From: CAYSCZ01 sp051155775
GTDB lineage: Bacteria; Bacteroidota; Bacteroidia; Cytophagales; Cyclobacteriaceae
Assembly: GCA_051155775.1 (NCBI GenBank)
Contig: DAXETV010000029.1
Coordinates: forward strand, 57,804 to 121,803
Direction: 5' to 3'
Length of the DNA: 64,000 nucleotides
The notes below the pieces were generated by a model. That model saw only the letters and a list, made by a program, of their open reading frames with translations, searched no databases and was not told the origin of the DNA. Positions 19,649 through 28,840 of the stretch are shown piece by piece. The position numbers and the translations under genes were made by a program. How positions within the stretch are numbered: the first letter of the stretch is position 1; every line of letters starts with the position of its first letter.

Positions 19649-20818
19649 ATGGATTTAAATGATTTTGATTATCACTTACCGAATGATCAAATTGCTCAAT
19701 TTCCACTTGAAAAAAGAGAAGCCTCAAAATTTTTGATCTATAATAAAGGCACCATCCATCATGATGTATTTGCCCATGTAAATGATTATTTGCCAAAGTA
19801 TGCCACACTGTATTTAAACAATGCTAAAGTCGTTCCTGCACGATTATTTTTTAGAAAGACTACGGGTGCAATTATTGAAGTAGTACTATTATCTCCGCAT
19901 AATACACCATTAGAAGAAGCATTGAAAGCCAAAGAAGAGATTACGTGGAGATGTATTATTGGTAATGCGCGTAAGTGGAAGATGAATACCTCACTGGAAA
20001 TGGGTTTTGATGATATTAAATTGAAAGCGTTACGATTAAGTGGGGATAGCGTCCGGTTTTCCTGGCAGCCATCCGTATTAAGTTTTCTGGAAATTATTGA
20101 GCAATCAGGTAAAATGCCATTACCCCCTTATATCAACAGGGAAGTAATAGAGGAAGATAAGGAGCGCTATCAAACCGTCTATTCAAAAACACCGGGAGCA
20201 GTTGCAGCACCAACAGCCGGTTTACATTTTACCAAAGCAATAATTAATCAATTAGAGAATGCCGGACATTTGATTCAGGAATTGACATTGCATGTAGGAG
20301 CAGGAACATTTAAACCGATTCAATCTAGTGATATTAAAGGACATCCGATGCATAATGAGGAGATTATCATAAATAAAGAAAATATCCGGTCAATAATAAA
20401 GGGGAATAAAAACATAGCTGTGGGAACAACCGCTGCCAGAACACTGGAAAGTATTTACTGGATAGGAGTCAGAATAATTGAAAATGAAGAGGATGCATTT
20501 TTTATCCCAAAACTCTACCCTTATCAATTCAAACCGGAACAGTTGCCCGGTTTGAAGGAATCCCTTAATGCTGTTGATGAACTAATGGAAACAATAAAAA
20601 AAGGGGAAATTATCGGTAAAACGGAGTTATTTATTTTTCCCGGTTATCGGTTTAAAGTTATAGACGGCTTGTTCACTAATTTCCACTTACCAAAATCCAC
20701 ACTAATTTTATTAATAGCTGCCCTGATTGGAAAAGATTGGCAAAAAGTATACGCAGAAGCGCTACAGAATGCGTATCGTTTTCTGAGTTACGGTGATACA
20801 TCTTTACTAATGCCTTAG
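19649..20818 (+). CDS. queA: S-adenosylmethionine:tRNA ribosyltransferase-isomerase (QueA family, long form)
   Basis: A QueA-family enzyme, which transfers and isomerises the ribosyl moiety of SAM onto preQ1 in tRNA to give epoxyqueuosine. Recognisable parts are the N-terminal LPNDQIAQFPLEKREASKFL, LYLNNAKVVPARLFF, PGAVAAPTAGLHFT, HVGAGTFKPI and the end FTNFHLPKSTLILLIAAL. With 389 residues from the preferred ATG at 19649 (an ATG at 19631 also exists) it is longer than classical QueA (about 350). An extra segment near 270-330 (around IIENEEDAFFIPKLYPYQ) sits between the GTTAARTLES motif and the C-terminal motif. Bacteroidota often carry this long form beside a normal QueA, so its exact substrate is less certain. 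It ends 12 bp from the convergent kdsB stop. Confidence 0.82.
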   Translation: MDLNDFDYHLPNDQIAQFPLEKREASKFLIYNKGTIHHDVFAHVNDYLPKYATLYLNNAKVVPARLFFRKTTGAIIEVVLLSPHNTPLEEALKAKEEITWRCIIGNARKWKMNTSLEMGFDDIKLKALRLSGDSVRFSWQPSVLSFLEIIEQSGKMPLPPYINREVIEEDKERYQTVYSKTPGAVAAPTAGLHFTKAIINQLENAGHLIQELTLHVGAGTFKPIQSSDIKGHPMHNEEIIINKENIRSIIKGNKNIAVGTTAARTLESIYWIGVRIIENEEDAFFIPKLYPYQFKPEQLPGLKESLNAVDELMETIKKGEIIGKTELFIFPGYRFKVIDGLFTNFHLPKSTLILLIAALIGKDWQKVYAEALQNAYRFLSYGDTSLLMP

Positions 20819-20830
20819 TGCTCAGATACC

Positions 20831-21568
20831 TCAGAGGAAATGTTGGTTTATATAATCCAGGTCTTCAGGAGTGTCCACCATGTGAGAATCAATATTGGTG
20901 CGAGCTAATTTTATTTCGTATCCATTTTCCAGCCAACGCAGTTGCTCTAAAGATTCAGCGCTCTCCCAGGTTCCCGGAGCTAATTTGTTTATTTCTTTCA
21001 AAATATCCGACCGATAAGCATAGATGCCTATATGTTTATAAAATGGATGTTCATAAAACCATTTTTCCTGTTCCAACCCCCTAACATGCGGTATACATTG
21101 CCTGCTGAAATAAAGGGCTTTCTTGTCTGTGGTAAATACAACTTTCATTACCCCCGGATTAAACAGATGATCCGGATCATCTATTTTCTTGATTAAGGTA
21201 GCTATTTGCGTATTTTGATCCAATATGCTGCAAAGCAGATCAATCTGCGCGGGGTCCACAAAAGGTTCATCCCCCTGAATGTTGATGGCGTAATCATAGT
21301 GCACGGATTGTCTTAGTAAAACCTCCAAACAGCGGGAGGTGCCATTAGCATGCTGCGATGCGGTCATAACTACTTCACCACTAAAACCTTTAACTTCCGA
21401 GAAAATCCTTTCATCATCAGTGGCTACCAGTAGGTTAGCCAATGCTTTAGCCTTGACGGCTTGCTCGTACACCCTTCTTATCATGGTTCTTCCTCCGATA
21501 TCAACCAAAGGTTTTCCAGGAAATCTTGAAGAAGCGTACCTTGCCGGAATGATCCCAAGGATTTTCAT
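20831..21568 (-). CDS. kdsB: 3-Deoxy-manno-octulosonate cytidylyltransferase
   Basis: A 245-residue enzyme that activates Kdo as CMP-Kdo for lipopolysaccharide core synthesis. The N-terminal nucleotide-binding signature IPARYASSRFPGKPL, the ATDDERI segment, SGEVVMTASQHANGTSR and the metal-binding INIQGDEPFVDP are all present, and length is normal. Its ATG overlaps the stop of the NfeD-type gene by 4 bp, so the two are co-transcribed and probably coupled. Confidence 0.95.
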   Translation of the reverse strand: MKILGIIPARYASSRFPGKPLVDIGGRTMIRRVYEQAVKAKALANLLVATDDERIFSEVKGFSGEVVMTASQHANGTSRCLEVLLRQSVHYDYAINIQGDEPFVDPAQIDLLCSILDQNTQIATLIKKIDDPDHLFNPGVMKVVFTTDKKALYFSRQCIPHVRGLEQEKWFYEHPFYKHIGIYAYRSDILKEINKLAPGTWESAESLEQLRWLENGYEIKLARTNIDSHMVDTPEDLDYINQHFL

Positions 21569-22902
21569 GCGTTGATAATTTTCACCTTAAGCCATGTGCC
21601 TTGCTCCTCAACAACTTCAACTTTTGTTCCACTACTAACAAAACCATCCCGGCTGGTGGCGTCATAAATTTCTTCATCAATAATCACCTTTCCGCTGGGT
21701 CTTAAGATGGTATAAGCTTCTCCCCTTTTTCCGATCATTGACACTTTGTGCTCGATTGATACGTAACCATGGTCTTTATCCTGAACATCCTGAAGGGCTA
21801 TTCTTTTAAACACATTGGAATTAGCTAATCTCACGCCTCCAAGAAACATGACAATTATAGAGCCCAATAGTCCGGCTATGATGGTCCCGATGGAAATAAA
21901 CAGCTTTTCTGAAGGCACAAAAGAAAAATCCAGCATATCGTTGTTGAGCATCACCAACACCAATGATCCGAGTGATAAAAAAATACCTGCGATGCCGGCA
22001 ATACCAAATCCCGGTATTACAAATACCTCCAGCAGGATTAGGGCTATACCCACGAAGAAGACGGCTATCTCCCAGTTTTCCGCGAGTCCGTTTAGGTAAT
22101 AAGGCGTGAAATAAAGTATGGTAGCTACCAAAGAGGCTAAAATAGGGAATCCCACGCCAGGCGTTTGCAACTCAAAGTAAATACCCCCAATAATTACCAG
22201 AATTAATACACCACTAATTACCGGATTAAGGAAGAAAGCGATTATTTGTTCGGTTGACCCTAGCTCATAATCATAAATTTCATAAGGCGTATAACCGGTT
22301 GCCGCTAATATTTCTTCAATAGATTCATATTGCCCTTCACAAAAACCATAATTGATCGCCTCGGATGTTGATAGTGTAACTACCTTTCCGGCCTGGGAAA
22401 CGCTGTCAACAACGACATCCTCATCCACCATAGCTTCAGCAATTTTCGGATCTCTGCCTTGTGCTTCAGCTGTCGACCGCATAATTGATCGCATATAAGA
22501 TTGATATTTATCCGGGGCAGCAGCGCCATCACCAGTTACTACCGTAGCAGCCCCTATGCTTGCTGCCTTAGCCATATAAATGCTGTCGCAGGCGATAGAA
22601 ATCAAAGCTCCTGCCGAAGCAGCATCTTTGTTTATAAAAACATAGATAGGAATTTCGTAATTCAATATTCTGGTCCTGATGTCATCTGCATCATTTAAAG
22701 CACCACCATAAGTATCCATCTCAATGATAACTAAATCCGCTTCCATGTTTTGCGCCTCATCTAACGCTAATTCTGTCAGCCTGTTAGTTCGTGGATCAAT
22801 TTCCTGGTCAATTTTAAATGTAAAAACAAGCTTTGTGGAATCTTGAGCAACTAAAATATTGGCTAACGACGTACACAAGAAAAAAAATATCGCAGTTCTC
22901 AT
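21565..22902 (-). CDS. NfeD/ClpP-class membrane serine protease
   Basis: A 445-residue protein with a signal peptide (1-19, ending VAQ), a ClpP/SppA-like protease domain (about 25-200), several transmembrane helices (about 235-350) and a C-terminal OB-fold NfeD domain (about 380-445). The likely nucleophile is the Ser in DAASAGALISIA and the general base is the Lys in APDKYQSYMRS, giving a Ser-Lys dyad. Family members (NfeD1b, stomatin operon protease) cut membrane proteins and work with SPFH proteins, but no SPFH gene is next to it here. It precedes kdsB with a 4-bp overlap. Confidence 0.88.
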   Translation of the reverse strand: MRTAIFFFLCTSLANILVAQDSTKLVFTFKIDQEIDPRTNRLTELALDEAQNMEADLVIIEMDTYGGALNDADDIRTRILNYEIPIYVFINKDAASAGALISIACDSIYMAKAASIGAATVVTGDGAAAPDKYQSYMRSIMRSTAEAQGRDPKIAEAMVDEDVVVDSVSQAGKVVTLSTSEAINYGFCEGQYESIEEILAATGYTPYEIYDYELGSTEQIIAFFLNPVISGVLILVIIGGIYFELQTPGVGFPILASLVATILYFTPYYLNGLAENWEIAVFFVGIALILLEVFVIPGFGIAGIAGIFLSLGSLVLVMLNNDMLDFSFVPSEKLFISIGTIIAGLLGSIIVMFLGGVRLANSNVFKRIALQDVQDKDHGYVSIEHKVSMIGKRGEAYTILRPSGKVIIDEEIYDATSRDGFVSSGTKVEVVEEQGTWLKVKIINA

Positions 22903-22946
22903 TTATTAAAATATTTCAAAACGTATCAAATATATACCTTAGTTAA

Positions 22947-23702
22947 TTGAAGAACTTATTTTCGCACAAGTTTGATTCTAAAATATGGAAAACTGTATTT
23001 AATAGTGATCAAGGCCTGATTGCTTTGGAACTTCGGGATAATGACACTCAAAGGCTCTCTTTTGTTATAGTCCGGATACCGAATGGAAAAATTTTATTTA
23101 AAAGTAAAAACCATGAAAAATGGTGGGCATCTTTAATCGGGGTAACTTCCGACATCTTATTAATACAGGAATATGAGGATGAAAATAATCCTGAAAGTAA
23201 AAGAATCACCTTGTTGGAATGGGGAAAAAATCGCATCCTCAAAGAAATAGAAAATGTACAGGTTGAATCGGTAGATCAAAACCAACTAATAGTATCAAAA
23301 TCAGGAGGTAAGCCGTTCGTGTATGATTTGAAAACACTTAAAATTATTGAGCAGCATATCCCATCCGATTGCTCCGACGTTCAATTTCCATTGATTTACA
23401 GCGTTGAAAGTGAATACTTTGGTTATTTTTCGAGATTGATAACCATTAAATTTAACATGGAACCGGTGATCGCATGCGAATACCTTGATTTTGATCGTTT
23501 CCTCATCATAGGATTTTATGTCAGGTCGCATCCTGGGCTGGATCAGTATATAACAATAATTGATAAAAACAACAGTGTTGAGTTCTTAAAAAAAATAGAA
23601 TCCGAACTGGACAAACCTTCCATGGAAACTTATTTTTTATGGAAGCAGACGCTTATTTTTGTCTCAGAAAAGCATATTTTGGAAGCACATGAAATTAATT
23701 AG
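22947..23702 (+). CDS. DUF4905-type conserved Bacteroidota protein
   Basis: A 251-residue protein without signal peptide or membrane helix, rich in beta strands and aromatic residues. Wording such as IWKTVFNSDQGLIALELRD and SFVIVRIPNGKILF matches what I know as DUF4905, a family of unknown function in Bacteroidota. The start must be the TTG at 22947, because an in-frame stop lies directly upstream and the next in-frame Met is near the C terminus. Its 3' end overlaps the start of the LysM gene by 14 bp, so both are probably on one transcript. Confidence 0.65.
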   Translation: MKNLFSHKFDSKIWKTVFNSDQGLIALELRDNDTQRLSFVIVRIPNGKILFKSKNHEKWWASLIGVTSDILLIQEYEDENNPESKRITLLEWGKNRILKEIENVQVESVDQNQLIVSKSGGKPFVYDLKTLKIIEQHIPSDCSDVQFPLIYSVESEYFGYFSRLITIKFNMEPVIACEYLDFDRFLIIGFYVRSHPGLDQYITIIDKNNSVEFLKKIESELDKPSMETYFLWKQTLIFVSEKHILEAHEIN

Positions 23703-24708
23703 ATACATATTTTTTTGCCTGGGTTTTTTTTATTTCAGCGCCTTATCTGCTTTGGATTCATTAAGAGTAGAGCAAAAAAACGGACAATATTTCGTCGTTC
23801 ATCAAATTGATCAGGGAGAAACGATATACGCTTTATCAAAGCGCTATGGAAGCCCTGTTAACTCCATTATGAAAGCAAATGATTTATCCGGTGGGAATAT
23901 AGATATTGGCCAAATCATTTGGGTACCGATTAAAAAGGCTGGTAACTTAAAAGTAAAAGCTGCTTCTGAAAGTAATACCACATTTCACAAAGTTGCCTCA
24001 GGGGAATCTTTATGGAGTATATCTCAAAAATACAATGTTTCGATAAATGAGATTAAACGGTGGAACCAATTGACAACCAATGCTATTGATATTGGTCAAA
24101 ACCTGGTTTTGAGTGCTCCTGAAAATGCGCATAGTGATAATGCAAAAGAAGCTATTCAAAAAGCCGAAGAGGATCCCGTTGTGAAAACCAATGCAGCTTC
24201 TAATGGAAGACACAGGGTGCAATCCGGGGAAACATTGTTTAGCATTGCTAAAAAGTATGATGTAAATATCAAAGAATTGAGGTATTGGAATGGACTGAAT
24301 TCTGACTATTTAAGGCCGGGAGAAAACCTGATTGTTTCTGGTAAGAGCGCTCCAAACAAGGAGGCAATGGCCAATGAAAATAAAAGCCAGGAATCCACAA
24401 CCACTACAGTAGTTGATGGAATGGTCCGGGACACCACCAAAATTTACGAAGAGGGGTTCGCCATGGTGATAGAGAATTCCCCGGAAACAAAAAAATATCT
24501 GGCTTTACACAAAGAAGCGCCTATTGGTACTGTGATGGAGGTAAAAAATCAAATGAATAATAAGACCCTTTTTGTAAGGGTCGTTGGTAAATTACCCAAC
24601 ACCGGGATGAACAAAAACTTATTAATACGCATTTCAAAGATTGCACATGACCGGTTAGGGGCTCTTGACCCAAAAATTCCTATAGAACTTGCTTATTATC
24701 CCTATTAG
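23689..24708 (+). CDS. Secreted LysM (x3) protein with RlpA-like barrel domain
   Basis: A 339-residue exported protein with a signal peptide (MKLIRYIFFCLGFFYFSALS). Three LysM peptidoglycan-binding repeats follow at about 35-80, 98-142 and 173-217, each with the GETxxxISKKY..I..L..WN pattern. Its C-terminal ~100 residues are a double-psi beta-barrel like that of RlpA (YEEGFAMVIENSPETKKY, APIGTVMEVKN, VRVVGKLPN). This suggests wall binding plus a glycan-cleaving or structural role in the periplasm. The start at 23689 is chosen because it opens the signal peptide. Confidence 0.85.
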   Translation: MKLIRYIFFCLGFFYFSALSALDSLRVEQKNGQYFVVHQIDQGETIYALSKRYGSPVNSIMKANDLSGGNIDIGQIIWVPIKKAGNLKVKAASESNTTFHKVASGESLWSISQKYNVSINEIKRWNQLTTNAIDIGQNLVLSAPENAHSDNAKEAIQKAEEDPVVKTNAASNGRHRVQSGETLFSIAKKYDVNIKELRYWNGLNSDYLRPGENLIVSGKSAPNKEAMANENKSQESTTTTVVDGMVRDTTKIYEEGFAMVIENSPETKKYLALHKEAPIGTVMEVKNQMNNKTLFVRVVGKLPNTGMNKNLLIRISKIAHDRLGALDPKIPIELAYYPY

Positions 24709-24711
24709 CGT

Positions 24712-25476
24712 TTGAATGATGATTTAAAATCATTTCTTGATCAAAAAGTTGAAGCATATAATTGTCCTCACTTTATAGCTGGCGACCCCATATGTATTCC
24801 CCATGAATACAAAAAGAAGGAAGACATAGAAATAACTGCTTTTTGGACGGCTACTTTAGCGTGGGGCCAACGAAAAACCATTATTAACAAAAGCAGGGAA
24901 TTGTTCAGCATGATGGACAATTCACCACACGAATTTATTTTGAACCACCATGATAATGATCTAAAGCCATTTTTGAATTTTAAACACAGGACATTTAATG
25001 CTACGGACACATTATACTTTATCAAATCCCTTAATAATTTGTATTTAAACCATGGGGGTTTAGAAGAAGCTTTTCGTGCAAATAAAGATGAAGCAACCGT
25101 TGCAAAAGGACTCTGTAACTTCCATAATCTATTCTTCGGATTGAATGAGTACCCGAAAAGAACCGAAAAACACGTAGCCACGCCAGTAAGAAATTCAGCA
25201 TGCAAGCGTTTGAACATGTTCTTGAGGTGGATGGTTAGAAGCGATGATAAGGGTGTTGACTTTGGTATTTGGGATGGCATTAAACCCCGACAACTAATAT
25301 GCCCTTGCGATCTACATGTTGATCGGATATCAAGAAAATTAGGACTGGTAAGCCGAAAACAAACAGACTGGCTTACAGCACTTGAATTAACAGAAAACCT
25401 AAGATTCTTTGATAAAAATGATCCTGTAAAATATGATTTTGCTTTATATGGGCTTGGAGTGATGGAAAAATTTTAA
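24712..25476 (+). CDS. TIGR02757 (DUF2400) family protein
   Basis: A 254-residue cytoplasmic protein of the TIGR02757 family, recognisable by FWTATLAWGQRKTIINKSREL, GLCNFHNLFF, RLNMFLRWMVRSDDKGVDFGIW and LICPCDLHVDRISRKLGL. The pattern of a conserved helical core with a CDLHVDR motif recalls helix-hairpin-helix DNA glycosylase folds, but the activity is not established. The start is TTG at 24712, 3 bp after the LysM gene stop and directly after an in-frame stop codon. The 3' end overlaps pyrE by 4 bp in convergent orientation. Confidence 0.82.
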   Translation: MNDDLKSFLDQKVEAYNCPHFIAGDPICIPHEYKKKEDIEITAFWTATLAWGQRKTIINKSRELFSMMDNSPHEFILNHHDNDLKPFLNFKHRTFNATDTLYFIKSLNNLYLNHGGLEEAFRANKDEATVAKGLCNFHNLFFGLNEYPKRTEKHVATPVRNSACKRLNMFLRWMVRSDDKGVDFGIWDGIKPRQLICPCDLHVDRISRKLGLVSRKQTDWLTALELTENLRFFDKNDPVKYDFALYGLGVMEKF

Positions 25477-26123
25477 ATGCTCCAATGCTCCGGATCCAAA
25501 CGCCACGCTTTCAACACTTCAACCGCTTCTGTTTTGAAGTAGTTTTTTGAATGTGCATGTTCAATCAAAGTATTGTAATCACTCAAAGAAATAAGTGGGA
25601 CAGCCGCAGCTTCAAGGTTTTTTATTCCGATGGGTAAATCGTAGGTAAATATAGCGCATAAGCCAAGCACTTCACCACCTGATTCAACAATTGCCTCACA
25701 TGCTTTAAGAGAACTTCCACCTGTACTAATCAGGTCTTCAACCACTACATACTTCTTTCCTTTTTCGAGTGATCCCTCTATAAGATTGGTCATACCGTGA
25801 GCTTTAGGTTTAGACCTTACGTAGATAAATGGCAGGTTCAATTCATCGGAAACTAAAGCTCCCTGAGGTATGCCAGCAGTTGCAACACCTGCTATGGCTT
25901 CAACTTCAGAATAGTATTTTTGAATATTTTCAGTTAGGGCTTTTTTAATAGTTGTCCTCAATGATGGATAGGACAATGTGATCCGATTATCACAATAAAT
26001 AGGTGATAGCCATCCTGAACTCCATTTAAAAGGTGGATCTAGTTTTAATTGAATAGCCTTCACTTCCAGCAGGGCATCCGCAATTTCTTTTGATTGGTTG
26101 GATATTCTTATCATTTTTTGCAT
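25473..26123 (-). CDS. pyrE: Orotate phosphoribosyltransferase
   Basis: A 216-residue type I phosphoribosyltransferase that makes OMP from orotate and PRPP in pyrimidine synthesis. The PRPP loop is YVVVEDLISTGGSSLKA. The N-terminal FKWSSGWLSPIYCDNR and YVRSKPKAHGM are the usual orotate and PRPP contacts. Length is normal. It is divergent from the Nudix gene at 26158 with 34 bp between, which must hold both promoters. Confidence 0.95.
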   Translation of the reverse strand: MQKMIRISNQSKEIADALLEVKAIQLKLDPPFKWSSGWLSPIYCDNRITLSYPSLRTTIKKALTENIQKYYSEVEAIAGVATAGIPQGALVSDELNLPFIYVRSKPKAHGMTNLIEGSLEKGKKYVVVEDLISTGGSSLKACEAIVESGGEVLGLCAIFTYDLPIGIKNLEAAAVPLISLSDYNTLIEHAHSKNYFKTEAVEVLKAWRLDPEHWSI

Positions 26124-26157
26124 TTGAATAATTTCTGTATGACTAAATTATCGGCCT

Positions 26158-26835
26158 ATGATAGACTTGCCTGTGAAAATATTTATAAATGATATCATTG
26201 TTGAAATAAGTAAAAAAAATGCCGATTCACAAGCCCAAAGCATATCTGAAATAAACTTTAAAAAGAATCTCCATGAGATCAATCAATTGCCAGCGCACAT
26301 TATAATAAGTGATGCTTCTAATGGTGACATGGTTGGGATTATTAAAAAATTAACCTGTGAAAAAATAGACACACTAAAAACCATCTCATTAATCGCCAGT
26401 GATCCGTTAAAGACATTTGACTTTATCCAATCAAAATTAACTATTGTCAATGCAGCGGGTGGCCTTGTAACTAAGCAGGATAGGATACTTTTTATTTATC
26501 GTAAGAACTTATGGGACCTGCCTAAAGGGAAAATAGAAAAAAAAGAAAAGCCGGAATTAGCAGCACTAAGAGAGGTTGAGGAAGAAACAGGAGTAAAAGC
26601 TAACCTGGGAAAATTGATAGGCTCTACGTTGCATACCTATTACAGGAGTGACAAGTATTACCTCAAAAAAACAAGTTGGTATGCTATGGATTGCTTTGAT
26701 GATAAGAATATTAAACCACAATCAGAGGAAGAAATAACAGCCTTAAGATGGATGACTAAAAATGAAGCCATAGAAGCAGCAAAAAAAACTTACAAATCAA
26801 TAGATCACGTGATTAGTCAATATTATAATTTATAA
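26158..26835 (+). CDS. Nudix hydrolase with N-terminal extension
   Basis: A 225-residue protein. The Nudix domain covers about 95-225, with the Nudix box starting GKIEKKEKPELAALREV and ending EEETGV (GX5EX7REUXEEXGU). The preceding DLPKG and following TSWYAM fit enzymes acting on nucleoside polyphosphates. The first ~95 residues form a separate alpha/beta segment (ITIxD-like strand, HIIISDASNGDM) common to a Bacteroidota-specific subgroup; its role is unknown. The 3' end overlaps coaD by 13 bp. Confidence 0.85.
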   Translation: MIDLPVKIFINDIIVEISKKNADSQAQSISEINFKKNLHEINQLPAHIIISDASNGDMVGIIKKLTCEKIDTLKTISLIASDPLKTFDFIQSKLTIVNAAGGLVTKQDRILFIYRKNLWDLPKGKIEKKEKPELAALREVEEETGVKANLGKLIGSTLHTYYRSDKYYLKKTSWYAMDCFDDKNIKPQSEEEITALRWMTKNEAIEAAKKTYKSIDHVISQYYNL

Positions 26836-27281
26836 GGTAAAAACTCTGATACATCGCCACCATATCTGTGAACTTCCCGAATAATGGATGAACTAATAGG
26901 TGCCAGATGGGGAGAGGTGATCAGAAATACAGTTTCCAGATCCTGATTTAAATATTTATTAATTTGGGATATGCTGTTCTCATATTCAAAATCAGTGGTG
27001 TTTCGTAAACCTCTAATCAAGTAATCTGCATTATACTTTTTTGCCAGGTTAGCTGTCAGTTCATTGTAAAGCACAACCACCACACGGGAATCTTGATTGG
27101 AAAAAGCTTCTTCAATTTTTTTTACCATGAAATCAGCCTCAAAGTACCGGTCTTTATTTGAATTGTGGCCTATGGCAATAACGACTTTCTCAAAGAGCTT
27201 CAGGCTTCTTAGCACGATATCCTCATGGCCTCGGGTGAATGGATCAAAGGAACCTGGAAAAATTGCTGTCCTGTATGTCAT
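26823..27281 (-). CDS. coaD: Phosphopantetheine adenylyltransferase
   Basis: A 152-residue nucleotidyltransferase that converts 4'-phosphopantetheine and ATP to dephospho-CoA. It has FPGSFDPFTRGHEDIV (the T/HxGH motif), YLIRGLRNTTDFEYE and the C-terminal PISSSIIREV. Length and start are standard. It lies 9 bp after the DUF3822 gene, an association common in Bacteroidota. Confidence 0.96.
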   Translation of the reverse strand: MTYRTAIFPGSFDPFTRGHEDIVLRSLKLFEKVVIAIGHNSNKDRYFEADFMVKKIEEAFSNQDSRVVVVLYNELTANLAKKYNADYLIRGLRNTTDFEYENSISQINKYLNQDLETVFLITSPHLAPISSSIIREVHRYGGDVSEFLPYKL

Positions 27282-27290
27282 TTTAAAAGA

Positions 27291-28181
27291 TTACACACAG
27301 ATATAGATACTAAAGGTATCAAAAAAGCGCTGTTCAGCAATTTGATCAAATACAAACCCAAAACTAAGAAAAGATGGTTTATCTCCCAGGGCTACATTTC
27401 TAATATATTTTTTTACCGTCTCTAGGTGGGGGGATTTTTCTGAAATATTACCCCAAAAAGTTACCCGGGTATTTTTTTGACTAAGTTTCAACTCTTTAAA
27501 TACTAATAGGATGTATTTTACATAATCGGGGCTTTTTCGAACTGCAAATTGATTGTAATAAAGTAATGAGTCTTCTTTAGTAACCACAACATGTAAAATA
27601 CCCCGGTCTACCAGGCAGTACATCGACTTATCGCCAGTCCTGCCCTCTTGTTCCAGGATACCCTCAATAAAAGCGCTTCCCTGATGCAGCACCATCACTT
27701 CCTTATTTGGGTAGGCTGATTTTATCCAATTAACTAATTTTTTGTCTGCAGCAAAGACGTTTACGCATTCAGCCCTGGGATTTTCATATTGGAATACCTG
27801 ATCAACATTTTCTTTAAGGGTGCTATTGAGCGACAGGTAATCCTCGGCAGAGGATTCATCAAATAAATGGGTGGGTACCAATGTGAATTTATGGCTTTTA
27901 ATTGATAGCTTAATGCTATCCCAAAAACCTGCAGACAGCAACTGATGGGTATCAAAAAGCTTTCTGAAACCTATCATCCTGCTATTAACGGATTTGACAT
28001 TTTCAAAATTATAATCTTCTAAGAAAAGACAATAATTGTTTGATTTGTCTGTGATGCTGATCTGTACATCCCGGATACCGATTTGTATGGAAAGACAATA
28101 ATTCTCAAGATAATTTATATCAAATTTCTTGTCTTTGACCCTCTTGAGAAGCTTAAAACTAATTTCTTCGGTTATCTCCAA
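27291..28181 (-). CDS. DUF3822 family protein
   Basis: A 296-residue protein of the DUF3822 family, usually found beside coaD in Bacteroidota. It has a hint of actin/hexokinase-like strand order in two halves (YCLSIQIGIRDVQISITD near the N terminus, MYCLVDRGILHVVVTKEDSLLYYNQF in the second half). No enzymatic motif is known. The start must be TTG at 28181, since no in-frame ATG lies near the N terminus. The gene starts 4 bp after the stop of the 196-residue membrane protein upstream. Confidence 0.75.
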   Translation of the reverse strand: MEITEEISFKLLKRVKDKKFDINYLENYCLSIQIGIRDVQISITDKSNNYCLFLEDYNFENVKSVNSRMIGFRKLFDTHQLLSAGFWDSIKLSIKSHKFTLVPTHLFDESSAEDYLSLNSTLKENVDQVFQYENPRAECVNVFAADKKLVNWIKSAYPNKEVMVLHQGSAFIEGILEQEGRTGDKSMYCLVDRGILHVVVTKEDSLLYYNQFAVRKSPDYVKYILLVFKELKLSQKNTRVTFWGNISEKSPHLETVKKYIRNVALGDKPSFLSFGFVFDQIAEQRFFDTFSIYICV

Positions 28182-28185
28182 AATA

Positions 28186-28776
28186 TTATTCCCAATTACC
28201 AGCCGTTGTTACACTTGTTCTAGATCCAAACCTTAATGGTTTTTTTGTATTGGATTCATTACTTTCCTTTCTTTCAGGATCTACAGGAATTGTATTCTTA
28301 ACTTCTATCACATCAACCATAACACCACTTTTTTCTATTTTGTCTGCCCATATGGCAAATTTTTCACCTTCAGTACCAGGAATAATTGGTAATTTTTCAA
28401 GCTCAAAGTTTGGATACCTCTTATTGTTAAACAATGAATCCCTTACACTCACTCTCCCAATAGTATCTATTTCGACGTATACACTATCTGCTCCATAATC
28501 GAGTGTAATTACTGTCTCTTTTCTGTTTGTAAGATAAATATATCCTGAATCGATGTAACTAAGCAGACTATCCCAGTCACTGGTATATTTACCTTTCGCT
28601 GACTGATAGGCTATCTGAGCCTCTCTAATCATTTTTAATTTATTTATTATCCTGGCTTCCATTCTTTCTATCCGCTCCTCCTCCATGATTTTGTCCCGAA
28701 TAATATTAACCAAATAAACAGCAAGACCAATAGATACAATTAAGAAAACGTAGGTTAGGATTCTAGTAACAAGCAT
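28186..28776 (-). CDS. Single-pass membrane protein of unknown function
   Basis: A 196-residue protein with one N-terminal transmembrane helix (about 5-25), then a charged helix (MEEERIERMEARIINKL) that continues into IREAQIAYQSAKGKYTSDWDSLLSYI. This layout of helix plus a small beta domain resembles pseudopilin-like periplasmic proteins, although no prepilin peptidase site is seen. The C-terminal ~40 residues are polar and probably disordered. It heads a leftward unit with the DUF3822 gene and coaD, spaced by 4 and 9 bp. Function unknown. Confidence 0.72.
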   Translation of the reverse strand: MLVTRILTYVFLIVSIGLAVYLVNIIRDKIMEEERIERMEARIINKLKMIREAQIAYQSAKGKYTSDWDSLLSYIDSGYIYLTNRKETVITLDYGADSVYVEIDTIGRVSVRDSLFNNKRYPNFELEKLPIIPGTEGEKFAIWADKIEKSGVMVDVIEVKNTIPVDPERKESNESNTKKPLRFGSRTSVTTAGNWE

Positions 28777-28840
28777 TTTAGGTTGTTTTTTACAATATTA
28801 AAATTTTGAATGATTTAACACAATGAACATGCAATCGATA

